Translations under genes and position numbers: made by a program | The notes under the pieces: model-generated | Told to the model about the DNA's origin: nothing | The model's database searches: none | Seen by the model: only the letters and a program-made list of their open reading frames with translations | Shown here: positions 1 to 8,644 of the stretch, one piece after another | Numbering within the stretch: the stretch's first letter is position 1 | Layout of the letters: every line of letters starts with the position of its first letter | Assembly (NCBI GenBank): GCA_964631725.1 | Contig: CAZVYX010000003.1 | Location: 95,448-159,447, forward strand | DNA: 64,000 nucleotides | Direction of reading: 5' to 3' | From: GCA-2731375 sp964631725 | Lineage (GTDB): Bacteria; Pseudomonadota; Alphaproteobacteria; GCA-2731375

Positions 1-2
1 AG

Positions 3-686
3 ACCGCCGGGCGCAGCCCCGAACCCTTCATGCCCACCTTCAAGGACAACGACATCAAGGTGATCCACAAATGCACCTCCGTCCGGCACTCGGTGAAGGC
101 GGAGTCGGTGGGCTGTGACGCGGTCAGTGTCGATGGTTTCGAATGCGCCGGCCATCCGGGCGAAGACGATATTCCGGGCCTGATCCTGCTTCCCGCCGCC
201 GCCGACAAATTGAACATACCGTTCATTGGCTCGGGCGGCTTCGGCGATGCCCGCGGCCTGGTCGCGGCCCTGGCCCTGGGCGCCGACGGCATCAACATGG
301 GCAGCCGTTTCATGTGCACCAAGGAAGCGCCGGTACACCAGAACGTCAAGCAGGCCATGGTCGATGCCAGCGAATTGCAGACCCAGTTGACCAACCGCAC
401 CCTGCGCAACACCTCCCGCGTCTTCAAGAACGAGGTCGCCGGCAAGGTGGTGGAAATCGAACGGGAGAAAGGTCCTGATCTGAAGATCGAGGATCTGGCG
501 GAGTACCTTTCCGGCAAGCGCGGCAAGGTCGTGTTCGAGGACGGCGATGTGGACCACGGCATCTGGTCCGCCGGCATGGTGGTCGGCCTGATCAACGACA
601 TCCCAAGCTGCGCCGAACTGGTCAGCCGCATCGTCGCCGAAGCCGAGGATATCATCGCCAAGCGCCTGGCCGGCTTTGCCGCATAG
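3..686 (+). CDS. NAD(P)H-dependent flavin oxidoreductase / nitronate monooxygenase family, 3' part only
   Basis: The reading frame is open to the left edge of the window, so the N-terminus is missing; 227 residues are visible. They are the C-terminal part of an FMN-dependent TIM barrel of the nitronate monooxygenase (2-nitropropane dioxygenase) family. The motif GFECAGHPGE carries the His normally near the flavin, and IGSGGFGDARGLVAALALGA followed by GINMGSRF is the usual phosphate-binding segment for FMN. Family members oxidise nitronates or act as NAD(P)H:flavin or quinone reductases, so the substrate cannot be read from sequence. It converges on the acyl-CoA ligase across a structured 90-base gap. 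Confidence 0.88.
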   Translation, partial: TAGRSPEPFMPTFKDNDIKVIHKCTSVRHSVKAESVGCDAVSVDGFECAGHPGEDDIPGLILLPAAADKLNIPFIGSGGFGDARGLVAALALGADGINMGSRFMCTKEAPVHQNVKQAMVDASELQTQLTNRTLRNTSRVFKNEVAGKVVEIEREKGPDLKIEDLAEYLSGKRGKVVFEDGDVDHGIWSAGMVVGLINDIPSCAELVSRIVAEAEDIIAKRLAGFAA

Positions 687-688
687 CC

Positions 689-739
689 GACCAGGATTTT
701 GATCGACGAAATCACCACATTTCCGGATGTGGCCTGGTC
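689..739. terminator. Nested inverted repeat between convergent genes, possible bidirectional terminator
   Basis: GACCAGG (689-695) pairs with CCTGGTC (733-739). Inside lies a second hairpin, CCACAT (715-720) with ATGTGG (727-732) around a 6-base loop. It sits in the 90-base space between two genes that end towards each other. There is no strong T-run, so a rho-independent role is inference only. Confidence 0.4.
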
Positions 740-776
740 TGTATTTCGGCGACAGATCAACATTCGGCGATGGCGT

Positions 777-2333
777 CTAATGTACGGCCTTTTCCTCGCC
801 GGCCCAGAATGGTTCCCGCAACTGCGCCTTTAGAATCTTGCCGGCGCCCGACAGCGGCAGGGGCTCGGCCCTGAATTCGACGGAGCGGGGGCATTTGAAG
901 GCGGCGATCAGGGTATGGCAATGATCGATGATCGCCTGCTCATCGGCCTCCTGGCCATCGTGCAGGCGGATGATGGCGTGCACCTGCTCGCCCCATTTTT
1001 CGTGGGGAATGCCGATCACCGCGCATTCGGCAACGGCTTCGTGCTGATATACCGCGTCCTCCACTTCCGCCGAATAGACGTTCTCGCCGCCGGAGATAAT
1101 CATGTCCTTGACCCGGTCGACGATGAAGACAAAGCCTTCCTCATCCATGCGGGCGCCGTCGCCGGTGTGCAGCCAGCCGTTGCGCATGGCCTGGGCCGTC
1201 ATCTCCGGCTGTTGCCAATAGCCCAGCATGACATTGTCGCCGCGGGCGCAAAGCTCGCCAACTTCGCCCGGCGCCACCTCATTGTCATCCTCATCGACGA
1301 TTTTCAGTTGCACACCCATGATCGCCTGCCCGCAGGAGCCAAGCTTGCCCGTCGGCGTATCGGGGACATGGCGGGCGGGATCCAGGATTGTCAGTATGGG
1401 TGCTGCTTCCGTCTGGCCATAGGCGTGATGGAAGCGGGTATTGGGCATCACCTCCATGGCCCGGCGAACCACCGCCTCGGGCATGGGCGAAGCGCCGTAC
1501 ATCATGTCGATCAGTGAGGACAGATCGAATTTCTCCACATCCGGATGATGCACCGCCATATTGACCATGGTCGGTACCCAAAGGGTGACCGAGACCTTGT
1601 GATCCTGGACCGCGCGCAGGGCCGCCTCCGGCTCGAAACCGGGAATAATGACGGAGGTCCCGGCGGCGGTGGCGATGGCATAGGTACAGGTGCCATCGGC
1701 GATGTGGAACATCGGCGCGGCATGCAGATAGACCGAATTGTTGCGGTAGCCCACCGTCGGCGCGAACTGCAGGGCATTGAAGAGCACGTTGTTCTGGCTC
1801 AGCATCACGCCCTTGGAACGTCCCGTGGTGCCGCCGGTATAAAGCAAAATCGCCATGTCATCGCTGCTGCTTTCCGCCGCCGCCCTGGCGCTCTGACCGT
1901 CGAGCAGGCCTTCGAACGACAGCATGCCTTCGGGCGCGGGCCCATCGCCCAGGAAAACCACGTGTTTGACGGTTTCCAACTGGTCCTGGATCTTCGGCAG
2001 CATGGGCACAAAGGTTTCGTCAACCATCAACACCGTGGCGCCGGAATCATTCAGCCAGAATTCGATTTCCGGCGGCGCCAGGCGGGTATTGATGGGCACC
2101 AGGACAAAACCGCCCCAGGGCACGCCGAAATAGCTTTCCATGTAACGGTCGTTGTTCAGCGACAGCACCGCGACCCGGTCGCCGCCCTGCAGGCCCAGGT
2201 TCGTCAGGCCCGCCGCCAGTCTGGCGATACGCTCACCGAATTGCTGCCAACTGTGTTGACGGCCGGCAAAAATGGTGGCCGTGCCGCCGCCGTTAACCTG
2301 CATGTTGCGCAGGATTGTGCTGGAAATTTTCAT
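777..2333 (-). CDS. Class I adenylate-forming acyl-CoA ligase
   Basis: A full-length (518 aa) AMP-forming acyl-CoA synthetase. The nucleotide-binding loop YTGGTTGRSKG is at about residues 165-175, the YGQTE motif in the middle, the hinge segment GWLHTGDGARMDEEGF followed by VDRVKDMIISGGENVYSAEVE towards the C-terminus, and the acylation-step lysine in GAGKILK at about residue 499. The enzyme activates a carboxylic acid to acyl-AMP and then acyl-CoA in the cytoplasm. The pattern resembles medium/long-chain fatty acid or aryl acid ligases; the substrate is not determinable. The ATG start has GGAG ten bases upstream. It ends facing the flavin oxidoreductase and lies downstream of the DUF3137 gene with a 76-base gap. 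Confidence 0.9.
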   Translation of the reverse strand: MKISSTILRNMQVNGGGTATIFAGRQHSWQQFGERIARLAAGLTNLGLQGGDRVAVLSLNNDRYMESYFGVPWGGFVLVPINTRLAPPEIEFWLNDSGATVLMVDETFVPMLPKIQDQLETVKHVVFLGDGPAPEGMLSFEGLLDGQSARAAAESSSDDMAILLYTGGTTGRSKGVMLSQNNVLFNALQFAPTVGYRNNSVYLHAAPMFHIADGTCTYAIATAAGTSVIIPGFEPEAALRAVQDHKVSVTLWVPTMVNMAVHHPDVEKFDLSSLIDMMYGASPMPEAVVRRAMEVMPNTRFHHAYGQTEAAPILTILDPARHVPDTPTGKLGSCGQAIMGVQLKIVDEDDNEVAPGEVGELCARGDNVMLGYWQQPEMTAQAMRNGWLHTGDGARMDEEGFVFIVDRVKDMIISGGENVYSAEVEDAVYQHEAVAECAVIGIPHEKWGEQVHAIIRLHDGQEADEQAIIDHCHTLIAAFKCPRSVEFRAEPLPLSGAGKILKAQLREPFWAGEEKAVH

Positions 2334-2409
2334 CTGTCTACGACTCCAAATCTATTGCGCGCAGCATATCCAGGAGCTCGTCAATTTGCCATCCGTTTTG
2401 CGCCCAAAA

Positions 2410-3882
2410 CTAGATTCGGCTGTCCAGGTTGAGCTTCATTATATCGGCGATATCAAGCACCAGGCCGATTTCGTTGAGGAAGGTTTGCACATGCACCGGG
2501 TCGGTCATGGCGTGCGCCAGAGAGGCCGTTTCGAACAGGTCCCAGCCAGGCACCACCAGCAGGAAACGGCCCTCGGCGAAGGCGAAGCGTAGCCGTTTGG
2601 AGGAACCGATCAGATCCGACAAGGCCACCATGCGCTCCATAAAGGCCGGCGTCAGCAGATAGCGGCTTTCCACCTCGTCGGTGCCATAAACTTCGAAGCG
2701 GTCTTCAAAGGCCCGGTCCTCGAGCCGAATACGCTGCTCGCTACGCCAGCTTCCCTTCAACAGATTGCCGACCAGGCCCCGGTCCGACATGGCGATGGTG
2801 CGGCCCTGGAAACGCTTGCGGTAAGTGAATTGCAAGAGCGCGCCGTTGAAAACCGCGGCCCGCCGCCGCCTGGCCCCAGCGCCCCGATAGACATAGGCAA
2901 CGGCCTCGGCCATGTACATGTCCACTTGCTCCCGCCGGCCCCGGAAAGCCTCCCTGATTTTCGCTTCCGTGTGGCTGGGGATCAGGTCCAGCTTTTCATA
3001 CGGGCTCAGATCCGCCGGCTTTTCCTCGGCTTCATGGCTGAGGCGAAAGAAATTGCAAAGATGGCCGATCATGAAGCCCTTGATATCGTCGCGCAGGCTG
3101 AAGCCCTTGCCGAACGCCACGGCAAGAACCAGCAGCCAGGCCAAGAGATCAATCCAGCCCAAAACGCCACCCCAGAAGCCTTCGCCGAAGGGTACCAGGC
3201 CGTCCAGGCCCAGGGTGACCGCCGCCATGATGGGCAGCCCGATCACCAGCACCTTGGTACGGAACCGCAAAGCTTCCTTGCGCCGGTCTTCCTGTTTTTC
3301 CAGCCAGGCAGCGATATTGTCGCGGTAGAAGGCGTTGAAGCCGCGAAGATGCGGCAGGCTCTCGTCAAAGCGGCCCACGCCCTGGCCTGCACCCAGTTGC
3401 AAGCGGCGGTGCGCATCGACGCGGCGGGCGCTGAACGGGCCGCCGATATAGCGCTCCAGGAACGGCGTCAGATTGCGGGCCAGTAGGCCCGGCGCGCCCG
3501 GCTCCGGCCGGCGGGTCAGGAAATGGCCGAGAACGAACAGGGCGCCGCCAAACAGGCCGCCTATCAAAAGGGTGGGGATGGTAACGAATTGCAGCTGCGT
3601 CGGATCCGCCGAGGCGAGGGGCTGGGGATAACGCATGATCGCGGCGACCGCAATGGCGGCCCAGAAACAGCCGCCGATAACCTTCAAGCCGCGCCCGAAG
3701 GTGACACGCACGGTGGGTGCGGCCACCGCCATACCCATCAGGGCGAAGAACAACAGCAAGCCGATACCGCCGCCGATATTGGCGCCCATCTCCCGGCCAA
3801 ACGGGATGAAAAGGGCCAGCGCCAGGGCTAACAAAGCGGCCGCCCAGGCTGCGAAACCTACCCCAATGCGGAGCAGAATCAC
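2410..3882 (-). CDS. DUF3137 family multi-pass membrane protein
   Basis: This 490-aa protein has about four hydrophobic helices in residues 5-120 and two more near 210-260, followed by a soluble C-terminal part. The layout, and its position directly behind lemA, match the DUF3137 (galanin-like) family, which commonly pairs with LemA. The molecular function is unknown; a membrane complex with LemA is inference from context. The start is GTG, 6 bases after the lemA stop, so the two genes are almost certainly co-transcribed. Confidence 0.82.
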   Translation of the reverse strand: MILLRIGVGFAAWAAALLALALALFIPFGREMGANIGGGIGLLLFFALMGMAVAAPTVRVTFGRGLKVIGGCFWAAIAVAAIMRYPQPLASADPTQLQFVTIPTLLIGGLFGGALFVLGHFLTRRPEPGAPGLLARNLTPFLERYIGGPFSARRVDAHRRLQLGAGQGVGRFDESLPHLRGFNAFYRDNIAAWLEKQEDRRKEALRFRTKVLVIGLPIMAAVTLGLDGLVPFGEGFWGGVLGWIDLLAWLLVLAVAFGKGFSLRDDIKGFMIGHLCNFFRLSHEAEEKPADLSPYEKLDLIPSHTEAKIREAFRGRREQVDMYMAEAVAYVYRGAGARRRRAAVFNGALLQFTYRKRFQGRTIAMSDRGLVGNLLKGSWRSEQRIRLEDRAFEDRFEVYGTDEVESRYLLTPAFMERMVALSDLIGSSKRLRFAFAEGRFLLVVPGWDLFETASLAHAMTDPVHVQTFLNEIGLVLDIADIMKLNLDSRI

Positions 3883-3888
3883 GACGAA

Positions 3889-4485
3889 TTATCCGGCCGC
3901 GCCATCCTGCTGGCCGGGCAGGTATTGTGCCGCATCGATGTTTTCCCTGTCGGCGGGGTCCTCGATCTCGAAATAGGGCATGGCCTGCACATTGGCCTTT
4001 TCCGCGATCATGCTGCCGGGGAAGATCTGCACCGCGTTGTTGAGCGCCGTGACGGCGGCATTATAGGTGCGCCGGGCAGCCGCGATATGGCCCTCCACCT
4101 CTTCCAGGGTGCCCATGGCGCGGGTCACCACGCCGTCGGCCTTCAGGTCGGGATAGTTTTCCGCTACCGCCATCAGGCGCCCGAGCATACCGCTTAGGGC
4201 ACCGGCGGCGTTCAGGTGGCTTTGCACCTGTTCGGGGTCCTTGTGGTCGTAGGGCTGCTCCGACTGCGCGCGCAGCGCGGCAATGGCCTCGAATAAGGGC
4301 TTTTCATGCTGCAAGTAACCGCCCGTGAGCTGCAGGATATTGGGCAGCAGGTCATGGCGTTTCTTCAGTTGCACATCGACCAGGGACAACCCTTCCTGGG
4401 CGCCGTTGCGGCGGCGGATGATGGCGATGTACCAGGCATAGGCAATGGCGGCGACGGTGACCAGAAACCAAAATATCGTGCTCAT
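3889..4485 (-). CDS. lemA: LemA family membrane-anchored protein
   Basis: 198 aa starting MSTIFWF, with one transmembrane helix at residues 2-20, a short basic stretch (IIRRRNG), then the all-helical LemA domain (SLVDVQLKKRHDLLPNI, and further on AENYPDLKA). The frame extends 15 codons further upstream, but this ATG is preceded by CCGGAG at the right distance and puts the helix at the N-terminus, as in the family. LemA proteins are N-out anchored helical bundles of unclear biochemical role. The DUF3137 gene follows after 6 bases, a recurrent pair. Confidence 0.9.
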   Translation of the reverse strand: MSTIFWFLVTVAAIAYAWYIAIIRRRNGAQEGLSLVDVQLKKRHDLLPNILQLTGGYLQHEKPLFEAIAALRAQSEQPYDHKDPEQVQSHLNAAGALSGMLGRLMAVAENYPDLKADGVVTRAMGTLEEVEGHIAAARRTYNAAVTALNNAVQIFPGSMIAEKANVQAMPYFEIEDPADRENIDAAQYLPGQQDGAAG

Positions 4486-4503
4486 TGTATTACTCCGGCG
4501 GGA

Positions 4504-4520
4504 ACCGGCACGACGCCGGT
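4504..4520 (-). other. Small hairpin in the lemA leader
   Basis: ACCGGC (4504-4509) and GCCGGT (4515-4520) form a perfect 6-bp stem with a 5-base loop, 19 bases upstream of the lemA start. It could lie in the leader RNA or be part of an operator. The rest of the 249-base space between msrA and lemA (4486-4734) shows no gene I can support. Confidence 0.3.
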
Positions 4521-4734
4521 CATTTGCCATAATGTAGCGCCTGGCCTTAACAAACGCTTACGGAATAGGGCAGCGGAAATCCGCCTTGAGCTTTCACGAT
4601 ACAGCTTATGGCCATGGCCTCATCTCTTACGGCAGATCCAAGAAACTGGCGACAGGCCGGAACCGTTCACCGCGTACTCTATTGTCAATGCTGAGACCCA
4701 ACGAGGTGGATTGCGTCTATTCAGACGACGCCAC

Positions 4735-5262
4735 TCAGGCGGCGTTCTCGCCCGCGTCTTCACGCCGGGGCAGCGTCCAGTTGGGGCGGATGAAATGGCA
4801 GGTGTAGCCGTGGGGGATACGCTCCAGATAATCCTGATGTTCCGGCTCCGCCGCCCAGAAATCACCGACCGGTCTGACCTCCGTCACCACCTTGCCCGGC
4901 CATAGGCCCGAGGCATCCACGTCCGCGATGGTGCGTTCCGCCTCCGCCCTTTGGGCCTCGTCCACATAGTAGATGCCCGAACGGTACGAGGGGCCCATGT
5001 CATTGCCCTGGCGGTTGGAGGTGGAGGGATCGTGGATTTGAAAGAAGAACTCCAACAGCGTCCGGAAGCTGATCTTGTCGGGATCAAAAATAATCTCGAT
5101 GCCTTCGGCATGGCTGCCGTGATTGGGGTAGGTGGCGTTGGGAATATCGCCGCCCGTGTATCCCACGCGGGTATCGATGATGCCCGGAAGCTTGCGGATC
5201 AAATCCTGCATGCCCCAGAAACATCCGCCGGCCAATACGGCGCGTTCGCTGTTTTTGCCCAT
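4735..5262 (-). CDS. msrA: Peptide-methionine (S)-S-oxide reductase MsrA
   Basis: 175 aa. The catalytic motif GGCFWG lies at the N-terminus and the family segments VGYTGG, HAEGIEIIFDP, FFQIHDPS and GPSYRSGIYY follow in order, so the enzyme reduces the S-epimer of methionine sulfoxide in proteins and free amino acid. The only other cysteine is in TCHFIRPNW near the C-terminus, which could serve as the resolving residue. The ATG at 5262 has AAGGGGA upstream and starts just before the catalytic segment; an upstream ATG in frame lacks a ribosome-binding site. It lies 45 bases downstream of the monooxygenase gene on the same strand. Confidence 0.94.
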   Translation of the reverse strand: MGKNSERAVLAGGCFWGMQDLIRKLPGIIDTRVGYTGGDIPNATYPNHGSHAEGIEIIFDPDKISFRTLLEFFFQIHDPSTSNRQGNDMGPSYRSGIYYVDEAQRAEAERTIADVDASGLWPGKVVTEVRPVGDFWAAEPEHQDYLERIPHGYTCHFIRPNWTLPRREDAGENAA

Positions 5263-5307
5263 GAGTTGTATCCCCTTTTTGATTAGATATCTCCCGATCC
5301 CGGCCAT

Positions 5308-7194
5308 CTATTGCGCTGCGTCCGATAATTCCGGCGCCGGCGCAAAGACATACGGTGCCATGCTCGCTTGGGCGGCGGCACGCAGTTCGTGCCATTTGGC
5401 GGGGCCGCCATAATAGGCCAGGCTGCCCGGTTCCGCCTTGCCTTCGCCATTATAGTACGAAACACAGTCCCGTAGCGGCCGGGTATTCAAATCAGCCAGG
5501 CGGCAATGCTCGGCATATTCGATCTCCGAATCCGGCGTGATGTCGACCCGGCCAGCACCTCTCTCCCGCAAGGTGCTGAGCATCCAGACGACGTAATCCG
5601 TATGCGCCTCGATCCCACGGGTGAAATTGAACTGGCCGCCACCGCCCTGGGGGCCCGACATGACCAACAGATTGGGAAAGCCTTGGCTGTGCAGACCCAG
5701 GAAGGTTTTCGTGCCCTCGTCCTGCCACTTTTGCCGCAGGGTGCGCCCATGCTGCCCGATGATCATCTCGAACGTGGCCGTCGCCATCCACTGAAACCCG
5801 GTGGCGTAAATCAGCACATCCAGGGGATATTCCACGTCTTCGTGGACAACACCGTGGCTGTTTATCTCGCTTACCCCGACCGGCGCGGTATCGACCAGGG
5901 TAACGTGGGGTTTGTTGAAGGTGGTCAGGAACTCGTCGTGAAAGGCCGGCCGTTTGCAGCCGTATGTGTAGTAAGGCTTCAACGCGGCAGCTGTTTTCGG
6001 ATCTTCAACGGTAGCATCAACGCGGGCACGGATCTGTTCCATGATCCGGAAATTGCTGTCGAGCTGTTTCGCCATCAACTCTTCCGGTGACAGTTTCCTG
6101 GCATGTATCTTGCGCACTTTGTAATCGGTGACCTTGCCCGAGAGGAAGTCGTCATTGCCCTTCAGGGCCGTCCTGCCCGAGGATATCGTTGCCAGCCTTT
6201 CGCGCCGGGCACGCGACCAGCCCGGTTCCTTCTTCCAGGCCTCGATTTCCTCTGCTGTTGTCTCGCGTTGGTCGCGGACGTCGATGGACGAGGGCGTGCG
6301 TTGGAAGACATACAGTTCCTTGACGATTTTCGCGATTTCGGGAATGACCTGCACGGCGGTGGCGCCGGTGCCGATGATGCCCACCCGCTTGTCCTTCAGG
6401 TCCACATTGTAGTCCCAGCGCGAGGTGTGGAAGGCGTCACCCTGAAACGTCTCCATGCCGTCGATCCTGGCAAGGCGTGGCGTCGTCAGGATACCGTTGG
6501 CCAGGACGAGATAGCGGGCGCGCATTTTGTCGCCGCGGTCCGTCGTTACGATCCAGCGGCCCGTGGCCTCGTCCCAGGTGCTTTCGCCGACGTTGGTGTG
6601 AAACAGGCAACGTTCGTAGAAGCCGTATTCTTCCGCGATCTTCTGACAGTATTCCAGAATTTCGAAACCGGAGGCAAACTTCATCGTGGGGAAATATTCC
6701 ATCTCCTCCAGCAGCGGCAGGTAGCTGTAGGATTCCACGTCGCAAGCGATGCCAGGGTATCGGTTCCAGTACCAGGTACCGCCGACGTCTCCGCCCTTCT
6801 CGCAAAAACGGACGTCACGAAAGCCGGCCGCCTGCAGCTTGTACCACAGCAACAGACCGGCGAAGCCGGCGCCGACCACCAGGATTTCGCATTCGTCGCT
6901 CAAGGCTTCCCGTTCGACGGGCGCCGCCGAATAGACATCTTCAAGATATTTGCTGAACGCGCCTTCCATCGCCATGTAGTCGGCTGCGCCCTGCCGCGCC
7001 TCCTTGAATTCACGGTACTTTGCCTGTTCCTCGGCGTTGAAAACAGCGCCCGGCGGTGGCGGCGGAAGTGTCTTAAGCGCCTCGTCGTCAATCACCGAGT
7101 AGCCCTTGCCGGCGATGTTGGCGGCGGCCTTGGAGGCGCGAGTGTTGAAAACCTTCAGCCCGGTTTCTGGATCTGTTCGAATCGGCAAACTCAT
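5308..7194 (-). CDS. Baeyer-Villiger-type FAD/NADPH monooxygenase
   Basis: 628 aa. Two Rossmann dinucleotide-binding motifs are present, VVGAGFAG (about 107-113, FAD) and IGTGATA (about 274-280, NADPH). Between them FQGDAFHTSRW (250-260) matches the type I Baeyer-Villiger fingerprint FxGxxxHxxxW. Such enzymes insert oxygen next to a ketone to give an ester or lactone, or oxidise heteroatoms. About 100 residues precede the FAD motif, longer than in the shortest family members and like the cyclododecanone/steroid-type enzymes. The start MSLPIRTDPETG was chosen because the 50 codons upstream look non-coding; its ribosome site (AAAGAG or GGGG) is modest. Confidence 0.9.
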   Translation of the reverse strand: MSLPIRTDPETGLKVFNTRASKAAANIAGKGYSVIDDEALKTLPPPPPGAVFNAEEQAKYREFKEARQGAADYMAMEGAFSKYLEDVYSAAPVEREALSDECEILVVGAGFAGLLLWYKLQAAGFRDVRFCEKGGDVGGTWYWNRYPGIACDVESYSYLPLLEEMEYFPTMKFASGFEILEYCQKIAEEYGFYERCLFHTNVGESTWDEATGRWIVTTDRGDKMRARYLVLANGILTTPRLARIDGMETFQGDAFHTSRWDYNVDLKDKRVGIIGTGATAVQVIPEIAKIVKELYVFQRTPSSIDVRDQRETTAEEIEAWKKEPGWSRARRERLATISSGRTALKGNDDFLSGKVTDYKVRKIHARKLSPEELMAKQLDSNFRIMEQIRARVDATVEDPKTAAALKPYYTYGCKRPAFHDEFLTTFNKPHVTLVDTAPVGVSEINSHGVVHEDVEYPLDVLIYATGFQWMATATFEMIIGQHGRTLRQKWQDEGTKTFLGLHSQGFPNLLVMSGPQGGGGQFNFTRGIEAHTDYVVWMLSTLRERGAGRVDITPDSEIEYAEHCRLADLNTRPLRDCVSYYNGEGKAEPGSLAYYGGPAKWHELRAAAQASMAPYVFAPAPELSDAAQ

Positions 7195-7331
7195 ATCCCC
7201 ATACTCTTTTCCCCAAATTACAGGTACCAAGTATAGGAGCGATGATTGCGCTGTCCAGTAGGCGTACCCCTGATTGGGGATTGCGATTTTCCGCTCGGAC
7301 CGGCACATTGCGCGCCCGTTAGGTTTTCGTG

Positions 7332-8084
7332 ATGGAGGAAACATTGGATATAGGACAGATGCGCGTCGACTTGGCGGCGTCCCTGCGTTGGGCCGCCCGG
7401 CTTGGCCTGAACGAAGGGGTCGACAATCACTTTTCCATGGCGGTGGCGGGCGATGACGGCGTCGTGCACGGCGATAGGTTTCTGATCAATCCCTATGGCT
7501 GGCATTGGTCCGAAATCACCGCGTCCTCCCTGGTTCTCTGCGATGCCGAGGGCAAGGTTCTGGAGGGCGACAACGAGGTCGAAGATACCGCCTTCTATAT
7601 CCACAGCCGGGTGCACCTGACCTGTCCCGCCGCCACCGTCGCCATGCATACCCATCAGCCGCAAGCCACCGCCCTGACCCTGCTGGATGGCGGGCGGCTG
7701 GAAATGTGCGAGCAAAACGCCCTGATGTTCGATGAGCGCATCGCCTACGATGACGAATACGAGGGCCTGGCCCTAAGCGCCGAAGAGGGCGATCGCCTGG
7801 CGCAGAAATTGGGCAACCGCAGCCTGTTGATGATGGCCAGTCACGGCGTCATGGCCGTGGGGCCATCCGTGGCCGATGCCTTCAACGACCTTTATTACCT
7901 TGAACGCGCGGCGGAGTTTCAGATTTTGGCCCGCTCCACCGGTGGCAAGCTGCGCACGATTTCGCAGGAGGTGCGTGACAGGGTGCGCCAGCAGATGGGC
8001 GTTGAACGGTCCAAGGTGGCTGAGCGGCACTTTGCCGCCCTGAAGCGGATTCTGGACCGGGAAGAGCCGGAATACCGGAACTGA
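7332..8084 (+). CDS. Class II aldolase/adducin family protein
   Basis: 250 aa. The metal-binding histidines of the class II aldolase fold are visible: H106 and H108 in AMHTHQPQA and H171 in ASHGVMAVG, with the N-terminal NEGVDNHFSM segment typical of the family. Members are zinc-dependent aldolases, epimerases or decarboxylases acting on sugar phosphates or hydroxy acids; this one cannot be assigned. A GTG codon directly precedes the ATG and either could be used. It is divergent from the Baeyer-Villiger gene (137 bases between) and is followed after 2 bases by a cytochrome b561, so the two are co-transcribed. Confidence 0.85.
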   Translation: MEETLDIGQMRVDLAASLRWAARLGLNEGVDNHFSMAVAGDDGVVHGDRFLINPYGWHWSEITASSLVLCDAEGKVLEGDNEVEDTAFYIHSRVHLTCPAATVAMHTHQPQATALTLLDGGRLEMCEQNALMFDERIAYDDEYEGLALSAEEGDRLAQKLGNRSLLMMASHGVMAVGPSVADAFNDLYYLERAAEFQILARSTGGKLRTISQEVRDRVRQQMGVERSKVAERHFAALKRILDREEPEYRN

Positions 8085-8086
8085 TC

Positions 8087-8623
8087 ATGGTCTACGATCC
8101 GCTCGCCCGTCTGCTGCATTGGCTCATGGCGCTGTTGCTGATCATCATGTTCCTGTTCGGCATGCAGATGGAAGACCTGACTCTGGCGGAGCGGCGGGAG
8201 GCGTTGCCCATGCATGCCAGCATGGGCTTGTTACTACTGCTGCTGGCGCTGTTTCGCCTGTTCTGGCGGCGGCGCCATCCCGCACCGCCCTATCCCGACA
8301 GCATGAGCCCAGCTCAACAGAAATGGGCCAATGGCACGGTGCATGGTTTCTATCTGTTGATGATCCTGCTGCCCATCGCGGGGTTTCTGCATGCGGCCAG
8401 CTACGTGGATTTCGAGGTGCATGCCTTTGGTGTTTTGAACCTGACCACGCTGCTGCCGTCGGGCGAGACGCTGACCGGGGTGTTTCACGTCATCCACGGC
8501 AGCTGCGCCTGGTTGCTGGCATTGCTGGTGATCGGACACCTTGGCGCCACCTTGAAGCATGCCTTTATCGACCGGGATGAGATCCCGGCCCGCATGATTC
8601 CGTTCCTGAAAAATCCCAAATAG
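8087..8623 (+). CDS. Cytochrome b561 family membrane protein
   Basis: 178 aa with four transmembrane helices. Histidines at 11, 43, 137 and 151 are placed like the four haem ligands of bacterial b561 proteins such as CybB (the last two are 14 residues apart in both). It would carry two b haems across the inner membrane and pass electrons from quinol, for example to superoxide. It begins 2 bases after the aldolase stop. A functional link to that aldolase is not obvious from known biology. Confidence 0.88.
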   Translation: MVYDPLARLLHWLMALLLIIMFLFGMQMEDLTLAERREALPMHASMGLLLLLLALFRLFWRRRHPAPPYPDSMSPAQQKWANGTVHGFYLLMILLPIAGFLHAASYVDFEVHAFGVLNLTTLLPSGETLTGVFHVIHGSCAWLLALLVIGHLGATLKHAFIDRDEIPARMIPFLKNPK

Positions 8624-8644
8624 CGGCGCCTTAGATAACGCCGC
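8623..8644. terminator. GC hairpin covering both stop codons of a convergent pair
   Basis: GCGGCG (8623-8628) pairs with CGCCGC (8639-8644) across a 10-base loop. The stem starts at the last base of the b561 stop and includes the end of the dehydrogenase gene, leaving only 7 bases between the genes. No T-run follows on either strand, so termination is only a suggestion. Confidence 0.35.

Noticed and set aside
1545..2432. 295-codon open frame on the plus strand
   Set aside because: Antisense to the acyl-CoA ligase, with His/Arg/Gly-rich composition and no family features.
7267..7279. CCCC-TGATT-GGGG as an operator between the divergent monooxygenase and aldolase genes
   Set aside because: Only 4 bp per arm; expected by chance in this composition.
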